A DNA stretch of 64,000 bases from Actinomycetospora corticicola. Its GTDB lineage: Bacteria; Actinomycetota; Actinomycetes; Mycobacteriales; Pseudonocardiaceae. Made by a program: the position numbers and the translations under genes. A model generated the notes under the pieces. That model did no database searches, was not told the DNA's origin, and was given only the letters and a program-made list of their open reading frames with translations. This document shows positions 15,766 through 24,285 of the stretch, piece after piece. The stretch lies in the NCBI RefSeq assembly GCF_013409505.1, contig NZ_JACCBN010000001.1:310001-374000 (forward strand), written 5' to 3'. The number at the start of each line of letters is the position of its first letter. The first letter of the stretch is position 1.

Positions 15766-17631
15766 ATGACCACCGCCGCACCCGCGCGCACCAGCCGGCG
15801 CGCCGTGCTCATCCCGCTCTCGGGCCTGCTGATGGCGCTGTTCGTCGCCATCCTCAGCTCGACGATCGTGTCCAACGCCCTGCCGCGGATCATCGGCGAG
15901 CTGGGCGGCACCCAGGCGCAGTACACCTGGGTCGTCACCGCCTCGCTGCTGGCGATGACCGCGTCCACCCCGATCTGGGGCAAGCTCGCGGACCTCTTCT
16001 CCAAGAAGCTGCTGGTCCAGCTCGCCATCGGCGTGTTCATCGTCGGCTCGATGCTCGCCGGGCTGTCGACCTCGACGCCGATGCTGATCGGGTTCCGCGT
16101 GCTGCAGGGCCTGGGCATGGGCGGTCTGACGGCCCTCGCGCAGGTCGTGATCGCCGCGATCATCCCGCCCCGCGAGCGCGGCCGGTACTCCGGCTACCTC
16201 GGCGCGATCATGGCCGTGGCCACCGTCGGCGGCCCGCTCATCGGCGGCGTCATCGTCGACACCATCGGCTGGCGCTGGTGCTTCTACGTCACCGTGCCGA
16301 TCGCCGTCGTCGCCCTCGTCGTGCTCCAGCGGACCCTGACCGTGCCCACCGAGAAGCGCGAGGTGCACATCGACTACCTCGGCGCGCTGCTCATCGCCGG
16401 CGGCGTCTCGGCCCTGCTGATCTGGACCTCGCTGGGCGGCAAGAACTTCGCCTGGGTCTCCTGGGCGTCGCTGGCCTGGCTCGCCGTCGGGATCGTCGCG
16501 CTCGTGCTCGCCGTCCTCGTCGAGTCGCGGGCGAAGGAGCCGGTGATCCCGCTCCAGCTCTTCCGCAACCGCACCGTCGCGCTCGCCACGGTCGCCGGCC
16601 TGTTCGTCGGCGTCGCGATGTTCGGCTCCTCGGTGTTCCTGTCGCAGTTCTTCCAGCTCGCACGAGGTGCCTCCGCGACCGAGGCCGGGCTGCTGACCCT
16701 CCCGATGATCGCCGCCCTGTTCCTCGCCTCCACCGTCGTCGGGCAGTTGATCTCCCGCACCGGGAAGTGGAAGGTCTACCTGGTCGGCGGCGGTGTCTCG
16801 CTGGTCGCCGGGCTGCTCATGCAGGGCCTCGTGATGAGCGCGGACGCGCCGTACTGGGAGCTCGCCGTCGCGATGGCCCTCGTCGGGCTCGGCGTCGGCG
16901 CCACCCAGCAGAACCTCGTGCTCGCCGTCCAGAACCAGGTCGCCCTGCGCGACATGGGTGCTGCCAGCTCCACCGTCGCGTTCTTCCGGTCGCTCGGCGG
17001 TGCCGCCGGCGTCGCCGCGCTGGGGGCGCTGCTCTCCAGCCACGTCTCCGCGGCCATCACCTCCGGGCTCACGGCGGTGGGCATCCCCGCATCCGCGACC
17101 TCGTCGTCGAGCGGGCAGATCCCGAACGTCGCGACGCTGCCCGAGCCGATCCGCTCCGTCGTCGAGAACGCCTACGGCGACTCGGTCGCGCTGATGTTCC
17201 TGGTCGCGGCGCCGCTGGCGCTCGTCGCCCTGATCGCGATCCTGTTCCTCCGCGAGGTGCCGCTGCGCGACACGATCGACCTCGAGGCCTCGGCCCCGGC
17301 CGCCTCGGAGACCGCGGAGCCGGCCTCGCTCGTCACCGGGACCGTGCGGGACGGCAAGCGCCCGGCGGTCGGCGCGGTGCTCACCCTCGTCGACCGCACC
17401 GGCCACCAGCTCGCCCGGGCCACCGCCGACGACGAGGGCCGGTACCGGCTCCCCGTCGAGGACGACGTGGCGCCGCACCTGCTCATCGCGCAGTACCGCG
17501 GCACCCCGCACGTCGAGATGCTCGCCGGCACGGTCGGCGCCCAGCGCCGCGACCTGAGGCTCGGCGAGGAGCTCACCGGGCGGCACGCGCTGGATGCCAC
17601 CACCGAGGCCATGTCCGCGGTGACACGATGA
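15766..17631 (+). CDS. DHA2-family (14-helix) MFS drug exporter with C-terminal carboxypeptidase-regulatory-like domain
   Basis: The 621-residue protein starts at ATG 15766. It has the MFS motif A region KLADLFSKK and the GFRVLQGLGMGGL segment of EmrB/QacA exporters, and 14 hydrophobic segments. Unusually, after the last helix (residues about 495-515) it carries a tail of about 100 residues, SLVTGTVRDGKRPAVGAVLT, followed by TADDEGRYRLPV. This is a carboxypeptidase regulatory-like beta-sandwich, normally found in extracellular proteins. It is coupled by ATGA to a TetR gene, so it is probably drug-induced. Confidence 0.9.
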   Translation: MTTAAPARTSRRAVLIPLSGLLMALFVAILSSTIVSNALPRIIGELGGTQAQYTWVVTASLLAMTASTPIWGKLADLFSKKLLVQLAIGVFIVGSMLAGLSTSTPMLIGFRVLQGLGMGGLTALAQVVIAAIIPPRERGRYSGYLGAIMAVATVGGPLIGGVIVDTIGWRWCFYVTVPIAVVALVVLQRTLTVPTEKREVHIDYLGALLIAGGVSALLIWTSLGGKNFAWVSWASLAWLAVGIVALVLAVLVESRAKEPVIPLQLFRNRTVALATVAGLFVGVAMFGSSVFLSQFFQLARGASATEAGLLTLPMIAALFLASTVVGQLISRTGKWKVYLVGGGVSLVAGLLMQGLVMSADAPYWELAVAMALVGLGVGATQQNLVLAVQNQVALRDMGAASSTVAFFRSLGGAAGVAALGALLSSHVSAAITSGLTAVGIPASATSSSSGQIPNVATLPEPIRSVVENAYGDSVALMFLVAAPLALVALIAILFLREVPLRDTIDLEASAPAASETAEPASLVTGTVRDGKRPAVGAVLTLVDRTGHQLARATADDEGRYRLPVEDDVAPHLLIAQYRGTPHVEMLAGTVGAQRRDLRLGEELTGRHALDATTEAMSAVTR

Positions 17632-18239
17632 CCACCGTGGAGCTCGGACGCCGGGAGCGGAAGAAACTGGCCACGCGGACCGCCCTGAGCGAGGCCGCGC
17701 TCGGCCTGTCGCTCGAGCACGGCGTCGAGAACGTGACGATCGAGCAGATCGCCGACGCCGCCGACGTCTCGCTGCGCACCTTCTTCAACTACTTCTCCAG
17801 CAAGGAGGAGGCCGTCGTCGCGGGCGACGCGGCGCGCGGCGACGTCCTCGTCGAGCTCGTGGCGGAGCGCCCGGCCGACGAGGACGTGCTCACCGCCCTG
17901 CGGGTCGCGGTCCTGCAGCACGTCGAGGAGCTCGCGGGGGACGACCGGCTCGATGCGCTGCGGCTGATGCGCGAGACGCCGTCGTTGCTCCCGGCCCAGC
18001 TCGCCGCCTACGCGGCCCGCGAACGCGAGCTCGCGGTCGTGATCGCGGGGCGGCTGGGGGAGGTGCTTCACGACGACGGGGCGGTGAGCCTGCGGGCCGC
18101 CGTCGCGGCTGCCACGGTGCTGGCCGGGGTGCGGGTGGTGATGCAGCGCTGGACCGACCGCGGTACGCGCGACCGGGCGGTGCTGCGGGCGAAGCTGACG
18201 GAGATGTTCGACCAGCTCGCGGCGGGGCTGGACCGGTGA
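17628..18239 (+). CDS. TetR-family regulator of the DHA2 exporter
   Basis: The 203-residue protein has the TetR HTH with IADAADVSLRTFFNYFSSKE at about residues 36-55. The RTFFNYF helix belongs to the subgroup that often regulates MFS exporters. The ATG at 17628 overlaps the exporter stop. The likely operators are the palindromes at 15658-15696. Confidence 0.9.
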   Translation: MTTVELGRRERKKLATRTALSEAALGLSLEHGVENVTIEQIADAADVSLRTFFNYFSSKEEAVVAGDAARGDVLVELVAERPADEDVLTALRVAVLQHVEELAGDDRLDALRLMRETPSLLPAQLAAYAARERELAVVIAGRLGEVLHDDGAVSLRAAVAAATVLAGVRVVMQRWTDRGTRDRAVLRAKLTEMFDQLAAGLDR

Positions 18240-18246
18240 TCTCCGC

Positions 18247-18639
18247 CTAGGCCGGGCGTCCCCGGCGCAGCCGCTGCGGGGCACGCCGAACCATCGCCGG
18301 CAGGCGCGGGAGAGGGTGCTCTGCTCGGTGTAGCCCAGCATCGTCGCGATTTGGGGGAGCGGGCGCTCGGAGTAGCAGACGGACTGCTCGGCGAGGTCGC
18401 GGCGCACCTCGTCGAGCGTCACCTCGAACGACGTGCCCTCGTCGCGGAGGCGCCGCTGCAGGGTGCGCGGGTGCAGGCCGAGGTGCTGGGCGACGGTGCC
18501 GATGGTGGCCTGCCCCGTCGGCAGGAGGCGGTCCACGAGCTCCGGGACGTGTGAGCATCAGCAGCGCGGGACCGGCGCCGAGCTCGGTGACCAGCGTGTC
18601 GAACCCCTGGAGCGAGGCCGACCGGACGAGCGCGTCCAC
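18247..18639 (-). pseudogene. AraC-family regulator remnant (internal deletion and frameshifts)
   Basis: The 5' end reads MDALVRSASLQGFDTLVTEL, then GAGPALLMLT, the start of an OruR/ArcR-type AraC protein (usually about 330 residues). After about 33 residues the sequence jumps, in another frame, to the C-terminal DNA-binding domain: VDRLLPTGQATIGTVAQHLG, LHPRTLQRRLRDEGTSF, and SVCYSERPLPQIATMLGYTE. Near the end a second frame shift separates RRWFG from PQRLRRGRPA and the stop. About 150-170 residues of the ligand-binding domain are missing. The gene should be inactive. It was probably the regulator of the broken alcohol dehydrogenase divergent from it. Confidence 0.8.
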
Positions 18640-18739
18640 TGTCGCGAAGAGTCAAAGACCTGTCGCTCGGAGTCAAGCCCGCGAGGCCTGCAGATGGTTG
18701 TCTCGATCCGACCACCACCGCCTCGACGAGGAGAGCGAG

Positions 18740-18817
18740 ATGCCGACGAGCACGGGACCGGTCGACCTCTGGGGTGACGAGGCGGGCTTCACCGGGTCCA
18801 CCCCCGTGGGGCACTGA
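18740..18817 (+). CDS. Possible 25-residue small protein or gene remnant
   Basis: ATG 18740 follows a GGAGAG-type site and encodes MPTSTGPVDLWGDEAGFTGS then TPVGH. Its stop forms TGATG with the start of the next gene. It could be a short coupled peptide, but both neighbours carry internal deletions, so it may equally be the start of a deleted gene. Confidence 0.3.
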   Translation: MPTSTGPVDLWGDEAGFTGSTPVGH

Positions 18818-19532
18818 TGCGCAGCGTCCTCATGCAGGATCGGGAGGTCCGGGTCGCGGAGGTGCCCGACCCGGAGCCCGGTCCGGGCGAGGTCGTCGTC
18901 GACGTCCTCGCCTGCGGGGTGTGCGGGTCCGACCTGCATTGCGTCGCGCACGGCGCCGACGTCAACGCCGCGACCCGCAACGCGCTCGGCGTCGAGCTGA
19001 TGGACCTCTCGCGTCCCGTCAGCTTCGGCCACGAGTTCGTCGGCGCCGTGGCGGAGTACGGCGCGAACACCCAGCAGACCCTGCCGGTGGGCACCCGCGT
19101 GGTCTCGATGGCGGCGCTGCTGCGGGAGACCCCGGCGTTCGTGGGGTTCTGCGGCCCGGAGGTGCCCGGCGGCTACTCCGAGCGGATGCTGCTCTCCGAG
19201 CCGCTGCTCATGCCGGTACCCGACCACGTCGACACGGCGATCGCGGCGCTCACCGGGTCGCTCGCGGTCGCGTCGCGGGCCGTCGCGAAGGCGGAGCTCG
19301 GGCCGGACGACGTCGCGCTCGTCGTCGGGTGCGGGCCGATCGGTCTCGCAGTGCTCGCCGCGCCGGGAAGCTCGACGTGGCGACGATGATCTCGGGGCAC
19401 GTCTCGCTCGACGAGGTGCCGGAGACCTTCGCGCGCCACGCGACGAACCCGGTCGACGCGAAGCTCCTGGTCGACCCGTCGAGGGCGGCGCCGGTCGGTG
19501 TCGCGCGGGAGGTCGAGGTCGCCCAGGCCTGA
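18817..19532 (+). pseudogene. Zinc-dependent alcohol dehydrogenase with internal deletion
   Basis: The first about 185 residues are a good MDR alcohol dehydrogenase: catalytic zinc ligands in ACGVCGSDLH and FGHEFVG, and the start of the Rossmann domain (GPDDVALVVGCGPIGLAVLA). There the frame breaks. The remainder appears in another frame, with KLDVATMISGHVSLDEVPET then FARHATNPVDAKLLVDP, which is the C-terminal end of the same family. About 100 residues of the nucleotide-binding domain are lost at about 19368. In the first frame it would give a non-functional 190-residue protein. It is divergent from the broken AraC gene. Confidence 0.82.
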
Positions 19533-19593
19533 CGGAGCCGGATTCCCTGGCACCGGGTGCATGCAGCGACGCATGGCCGGCACCCGGAAGCGG

Positions 19594-19899
19594 TCAGGGC
19601 GCGGAGCTCGCCGTCCGGAGGCCGTCGCCGTCGAGGACGAGGTGGTCCTGCCCGTGTTCGCGCACGAGCAGGGCCTCCTCGATCTGCGCGAGCAGGGACT
19701 GCAGGCGGTCGGCCTCGTGGTCGTCGTCGGCCGGGGCGCCCAGGTGTTCGGTGAGGCTCGCGGCGTCGACGTGCAGCTGCACCGGCGGCTCGATCGGTTC
19801 GCCGTCGAGGGCGGCCAACGCGAGCCCCGGGGTGTCGGCGAGGTCGGCGCGGAAGCCGAGCGCCGAGCGGAAGCGGTCGAAGCGTTCCTGTGGGTCCAT
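19594..19899 (-). CDS. Hypothetical acidic protein
   Basis: This is a 101-residue protein from ATG 19899 (MDPQERFDRFRSALGFRADL). It is Leu/Asp/Glu-rich with helical segments (ADDDHEADRLQSLLAQIEEA) and a strand-like HGQDHLVLDGDGLR near the end. A GGAGG-like site precedes the ATG. The composition is normal for a soluble cytoplasmic protein. No family is recognised. Confidence 0.55.
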   Translation of the reverse strand: MDPQERFDRFRSALGFRADLADTPGLALAALDGEPIEPPVQLHVDAASLTEHLGAPADDDHEADRLQSLLAQIEEALLVREHGQDHLVLDGDGLRTASSAP

Positions 19900-20003
19900 G
19901 GGGTCCTCCGGGTGCGGGAGCCACCGATGGTCCGCACGTACCGCGAGGTACGCCACGAGGGGCGGGTGTGACGTCGGGCCCTGCGGCCGTGACGTCCCCG
20001 ACG

Positions 20004-20053
20004 ATGTGGCGTTGCTGCCACTGGACGCCAGCGACGACGCTTCGCTGCCACAT
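20004..20053. promoter_or_regulatory. Interrupted inverted repeat upstream of amidase
   Basis: ATGTGGC (20004-20010) and GCCACAT (20047-20053) bracket two further GCTGCCA-containing half-sites. The structure ends 17 bp before the amidase start and may be an operator or a leader hairpin. Confidence 0.35.
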
Positions 20054-20070
20054 CCTGGGGAGCCCGCCGC

Positions 20071-21414
20071 ATGACCGACGACGCCCTCGGCGACGACGAC
20101 ACGACCGCCCTGGTGGCCCGGCTCCGCCGGCGTGAGGTGTCGCCGGCGGAGCTGCGTACCGCCGTCGCGGAGCGGCTCGCGGTCGTCGACCCCACGGTCC
20201 GCGGCCTCGGGCTCGACCGGACGGGAGCACCCGTCGTCGGGAATCCCGACGGGCCCCTCGCGGGCGTGCCGACGCTGGTCAAGGAGAACACCGACGTCGC
20301 CGGGTGGTCCACGACGAACGGCTCGGCGGCCTACGTGCCGACCCCGTCGGCGGCGCACTCCGCGGTGACGCACCAGCTGCTCGCGGCGGGGCTCGACCTG
20401 GTGGGCACGAGCCGGATGCCGGAGTTCGGGCTGAACGCGACCACCGAGTTCGTCGACGCGGAGCCGACCTGCAACCCGCACGACCCGGCGTACTCCGCAG
20501 GCGCCTCGTCCGGCGGGGCGGCGGCGCTCGTGGCCGCGGGCGCGGTCCCGCTGGCCCACGCGAACGACGGCGGCGGCTCGATCCGCATCCCGGCGGCGGC
20601 GTGCGGGCTGGTCGGGCTGAAACCGGGCCGCGGACGCCTGGCGCGCAGCGCGCACGGACGGCTGATGCCGATCGACCTGGTGGCCGACGGGGTGGTCACC
20701 CGCACGGTCCGCGACTCCGCGCTCGCCTTCGCGGCGTTCAGCGGGGAGCTGCGGGTCGAGGGACCGGGCCGGCGGCTGCGCGTGGGGGTGGTGCTGCACA
20801 GCCCGGCCGGCGGCGAGGTCGACGCCGCGACCCGGGCGGCGGTGCGGCGCAGCGCGGCCGCCCTCGAGGCCGCGGGGCACCGCGTCGAGCCGCACACCCC
20901 CGCCGTCGGGAAGGCCTTCGTCGACGACTTCCTCGTCTACTGGGGGATGCTCGCGTTCTCGATCGCGGCCGGTGGCCGCGCGGCGTTCGGGCCGAGCTTC
21001 GACCGGTCCCGGCTCGACCCGCTCACGCGCGGCCTCGCCCGCCACTTCCGGACGGCGGGTCCGCGTCGCCCCGGGTTCCTCCGGCGGCTGCGGGCGCTCC
21101 CGTACGCCGAGGAGTTCACCCATCACGACGTGCTCCTCTCGCCCGTCCTGGCGCACCGGACGCCGCCGCTCGGGTGGCTCAACCCGGCGGTGCCGTTCGA
21201 CGAGCTGGCCGAGCGCCTCGTGCGCTACGTCGGCTTCACGCCGCTGCAGAACGTCGCGGGCGCCCCGGCGATCGCGGTGCCGGCGGGGTGGGACGGGAGG
21301 CTGCCGGTCGGGGTCCAGATCGCGGGCCTCCCGGGCGACGAGGCGACGTTGCTGGAGCTGGCCTTCGAACTCGAGGCGGCCGAGCGGGTGTTCGCCCCGG
21401 TCCGAAGCGCGTAG
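20071..21414 (+). CDS. Amidase-signature family hydrolase
   Basis: The 447-residue protein has the complete amidase-signature triad: Lys71 (LVKENTDV), the cis-Ser at 146 (AGASSGGAA) and the nucleophile Ser170 (NDGGGSIRIPAAACGLVGLK). The 75- and 24-residue spacings are those of fatty-acid amide hydrolase and its relatives. It cleaves a C-N amide bond; the acyl and amine parts are unknown. The start is ATG 20071. There are no GatB/GatC partners, so it is a free-standing amidase and not part of Glu-tRNA amidotransferase. Confidence 0.92.
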   Translation: MTDDALGDDDTTALVARLRRREVSPAELRTAVAERLAVVDPTVRGLGLDRTGAPVVGNPDGPLAGVPTLVKENTDVAGWSTTNGSAAYVPTPSAAHSAVTHQLLAAGLDLVGTSRMPEFGLNATTEFVDAEPTCNPHDPAYSAGASSGGAAALVAAGAVPLAHANDGGGSIRIPAAACGLVGLKPGRGRLARSAHGRLMPIDLVADGVVTRTVRDSALAFAAFSGELRVEGPGRRLRVGVVLHSPAGGEVDAATRAAVRRSAAALEAAGHRVEPHTPAVGKAFVDDFLVYWGMLAFSIAAGGRAAFGPSFDRSRLDPLTRGLARHFRTAGPRRPGFLRRLRALPYAEEFTHHDVLLSPVLAHRTPPLGWLNPAVPFDELAERLVRYVGFTPLQNVAGAPAIAVPAGWDGRLPVGVQIAGLPGDEATLLELAFELEAAERVFAPVRSA

Positions 21415-21538
21415 CGGACCGTGGCCGGCCTACGGCATCCGGAGGAGACGGCCGCCATCGTCAGGAGCCACCGGATGGCGGCTGATTCCCAGGCTCCGGC
21501 CGCGAAAGATCCCTCTCGTCGTCGGCGATGGAGGTCGG

Positions 21539-22237
21539 ATGTCGGTAGGGATCGCGACCGGACGCTCGGCAGCTTGGGAGCTCCGTTACGAGGTCCCTCG
21601 GACCGATCACACCGTGATCGTGAGCAGCCCCGAGGCCCGGCCCGACCTCTGGGACGCCTACCTCGCGGGAGTCGTCGAGGTCTACGGCTCGTACGGCGTC
21701 GTGCCCGCCCTCGAGCTCGACCGGGACCTGACCTCGCTGGTGTTCGTGGCCTTCGACCGCGACGGACGCGCCCGCGGCGGCATCCGGTCGCAGGGCCCCT
21801 ACGACCACCCGTCCCAGGCGCAGGCCCTCGCGGTGTGGGAGAACGACGCACGCGTCCGTCGGCTCGTCCGGGAGCGTCTCGCCGACGGTCTGGTCGAGAC
21901 CAAGGGACTGTGGGTCGAGCGCGACTTCCCCGGCCGTCGCGAGCTGGTGCACACCTTCGGCCGGACGCCGGTCCACGCGAGCACCATCCTGGGGGCGCGC
22001 TACGGGCTCGGCACCACCGCCGCACACACCGAGGCGCTCTGGATGTCGTCCGGGGCGGTGCTGCGCTACGACGTGCCCCCGGTGCCCTATCCCGACGAGC
22101 GCTACCGCACCCACCTCATGTTCTGGGACCGATGGCACCTTCCCGCGAGCGTCACGGACGCCGACCGACGGGCGCTCGACCTCGAGACCGCCCAGCTGAT
22201 GGGAGTCGAGGTGCCCGCACCCCGGTCGGGGCGATGA
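21539..22237 (+). CDS. Unidentified protein, possibly GNAT/acyl-homoserine-lactone-synthase-like acyltransferase
   Basis: This is a 232-residue protein from ATG 21539. The alternating strand/helix pattern (LTSLVFVAFDRDGRARGGIR, then LVETKGLWVERDFPGRRELV, then a long helical middle) looks like an acyl-CoA N-acyltransferase core of the FeeM/LuxI type. No decisive motif is visible, so this is a weak inference. It overlaps the next gene by ATGA, and that gene overlaps the c-di-GMP enzyme, so the three are one transcription unit. Confidence 0.6.
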   Translation: MSVGIATGRSAAWELRYEVPRTDHTVIVSSPEARPDLWDAYLAGVVEVYGSYGVVPALELDRDLTSLVFVAFDRDGRARGGIRSQGPYDHPSQAQALAVWENDARVRRLVRERLADGLVETKGLWVERDFPGRRELVHTFGRTPVHASTILGARYGLGTTAAHTEALWMSSGAVLRYDVPPVPYPDERYRTHLMFWDRWHLPASVTDADRRALDLETAQLMGVEVPAPRSGR

Positions 22238-24285
22238 CCGCCGCAGCGGGAGGTCACCGCGCGATCCCGGTCGACGCACCTCCGCCCGGTGCCGTGGTCC
22301 TCGACCGGAGCGCCGAGCAGCAGGCTGACCTCGCGTCGCTCACCTCCGACGCACCGCCCGACGCCGAACTGCGTTGGGTGTACTACCCCTGGCGGAACAC
22401 CGTGGTCGCGGTGCTCGGTCCCGGGGCGTTCCGGCGGGTGCGCCAGGACCGGAACCGGAACAAGATCACGGCCGCTGAGCAGGGACGGCTCGCGGGGACG
22501 ACCGTGGGCGTGGCCGGGCTGTCGGTCGGGCACGCCATCGCCCACACCCTCGCGCTCGAGGGCCTGTGCGGGCGTCTGCGCCTGGCCGACTTCGACGCGA
22601 TCGACCTGTCGAACCTCAACCGCATTCCGGCCACGGTGTTCGATCTCGGCGTCAACAAGGCCGTCGTCACCGCTCGCCGGATCGCCGAGCTGGACCCGTG
22701 GTTGCCCACCGACGTGCATCCGGAGGGCATCACGGACGCGACGATCGACGGCTTCCTGGACGGGTTGGACGTGCTCGTCGAGGAGGCCGACTCGATCGAC
22801 ATCAAGGTGCGGCTGCGCGAGGGGGCTCGAGCACGCGGAATCCCCGTCGTCATGGTGACGAGCGACCGAGGCCTGCTCGACGTCGAGCGCTTCGACCTCG
22901 AGCCCGATCGCCCGCTCTTCCACGGGCTCGTCGGCGACCTCGACTCCGCTGCGCTGGCCAGTCTGTCCACCCGCGACAAGGTCCCCTACGTCATGCGCAT
23001 CCTCGGCGCGGCGGAGCTCTCGCCGCGGATCGCCGCGTCGATGGTCGAGGTGGGCACGACCCTGTCGACCTGGCCGCAGCTCGGCGGGGACGTCGTCCTG
23101 GGCGCCGCGCAGGTCGCGGCCGTCGTGCGGCGCCTCGGGCTGGGGCACGACCTGCCGTCGGGACGGGTCCGGCTCGACCTCGAGGAGACCCTGGATGCGC
23201 TGGTGGCCGAGCCCGCCACGGTTCCGGGGACGTCCGAGGCGGAGGAATCCGCCGGGCCCGACGACATCCTGGAGGCGATCCGGCGCGCACCCTCGGGTGG
23301 GAACGTGCAGCCGTGGCGGGTCGAGCGCGACGAGGACGAGGTCCGGCTCTTCCTCGACGAGGCCCGGACGACCACCATGGACGTCGACTTCCGGGGCAGC
23401 CATGTGGCCCTGGGGGCCGCGCTGTTCAACGCCCGGGTCGCGGCGGCCCGGGCTCGCCGTCTGGGGGAGTTCGCGATCCTTCCCGACGACGCGCGCCCGG
23501 ACCTGGTCGCGACGCTGCGCCTGGGGCGCGGGACCGACGAACGTCTGGCGGACCTCGACGTGCTCTCACGCGGCACGAACCGCGCCTTCGGGGTGGCGCA
23601 GCCAGTCGACCCGGCCCTGAAGGGCGCGCTGGCGGCGGCGGCGGCGGCGGAGGGGGGCCGGCTGCACCTGGTCGAGCCGGGGGAGGCGATGACCCGCGCC
23701 GGTGCGGCCATGGCCCGGGCCGACCGCATCCGCTACCTGACCGACCGACTGCACCGCGAGATGTTCGAGGAATTGATCTGGCCCGGGGGCGACACCAGCA
23801 CGGGCATCGACGTCGCCACCCTCGGACTCGACGAGGGGGATCTGGCGAAGCTGACCATCGCGCGGCGCCCCGAGGTCATGGCGCTCCTCGCCGAGTGGGG
23901 CGCCGGTTCGGCGCTCGCCGACGACACGCGCGACCGGGTGGCGTCGAGTTCCGCTCTCGCGGTGGTGACGGTGCCTGGCACGACGAAGCGTCACTTCGTG
24001 TACGGAGGAATGGCGGTCGAGGCCGTCTGGGTAGCGGCCGAACGGTCGGGCCTGGCCGTCCACCCGGTCTCGCCGGTCTTCCTCTATGCGGTCGAACAGG
24101 ACGACTTGCGCACTCTCTCCGAGCCTTTCGAGGACGCGCTCGCCGAACTCCGTCAGGAATTCCGCACCGCGGTCGGTGTCGCGGATGACGAGGCGGTGGC
24201 TCTCGTGTTAAGGCTGAGCCACGGAGGGGCGACACCCGTGCGGAGCAGACGTCGCCCAGTCGGGGGGGTCCCTCGTCATGCCTGA
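22234..24285 (+). CDS. E1-like (ThiF/MoeB-type) adenylating domain fused to nitroreductase, MoeY-like
   Basis: The 683-residue protein has two enzymatic halves. Residues about 70-300 are ThiF/MoeB-like: VRQDRNRNKIT (arginine-finger region), the nucleotide loop VGVAGLSVGHAIAHTLALEG, then LADFDAIDLSNLNRI. Residues about 343-640 are nitroreductase-like: ILEAIRRAPSGGNVQPWRV (FMN phosphate region), HVALGAALFNARVAA, and a C-terminal VYGGMAVEAVWVAAERSGLA. No obvious catalytic Cys of classical E1 enzymes is seen, so it may adenylate a substrate without forming a thioester. I recall the M. tuberculosis protein Rv1355c (named MoeY) as the same fusion, also next to a GGDEF-EAL gene. A molybdopterin role is not supported by the nitroreductase half. 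Confidence 0.8.
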   Translation: MTAAAGGHRAIPVDAPPPGAVVLDRSAEQQADLASLTSDAPPDAELRWVYYPWRNTVVAVLGPGAFRRVRQDRNRNKITAAEQGRLAGTTVGVAGLSVGHAIAHTLALEGLCGRLRLADFDAIDLSNLNRIPATVFDLGVNKAVVTARRIAELDPWLPTDVHPEGITDATIDGFLDGLDVLVEEADSIDIKVRLREGARARGIPVVMVTSDRGLLDVERFDLEPDRPLFHGLVGDLDSAALASLSTRDKVPYVMRILGAAELSPRIAASMVEVGTTLSTWPQLGGDVVLGAAQVAAVVRRLGLGHDLPSGRVRLDLEETLDALVAEPATVPGTSEAEESAGPDDILEAIRRAPSGGNVQPWRVERDEDEVRLFLDEARTTTMDVDFRGSHVALGAALFNARVAAARARRLGEFAILPDDARPDLVATLRLGRGTDERLADLDVLSRGTNRAFGVAQPVDPALKGALAAAAAAEGGRLHLVEPGEAMTRAGAAMARADRIRYLTDRLHREMFEELIWPGGDTSTGIDVATLGLDEGDLAKLTIARRPEVMALLAEWGAGSALADDTRDRVASSSALAVVTVPGTTKRHFVYGGMAVEAVWVAAERSGLAVHPVSPVFLYAVEQDDLRTLSEPFEDALAELRQEFRTAVGVADDEAVALVLRLSHGGATPVRSRRRPVGGVPRHA

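Noticed and set aside
21539-24285. Thiazole/oxazole-modified peptide cluster
   Set aside because: E1-like and nitroreductase domains are present, but no YcaO protein, precursor peptide or peptide exporter was found nearby.
22234-24285. Molybdopterin biosynthesis role suggested by the MoeY name
   Set aside because: The nitroreductase half, the absence of a visible catalytic Cys and the lack of other moa/moe genes argue against it; only the domain call is kept.
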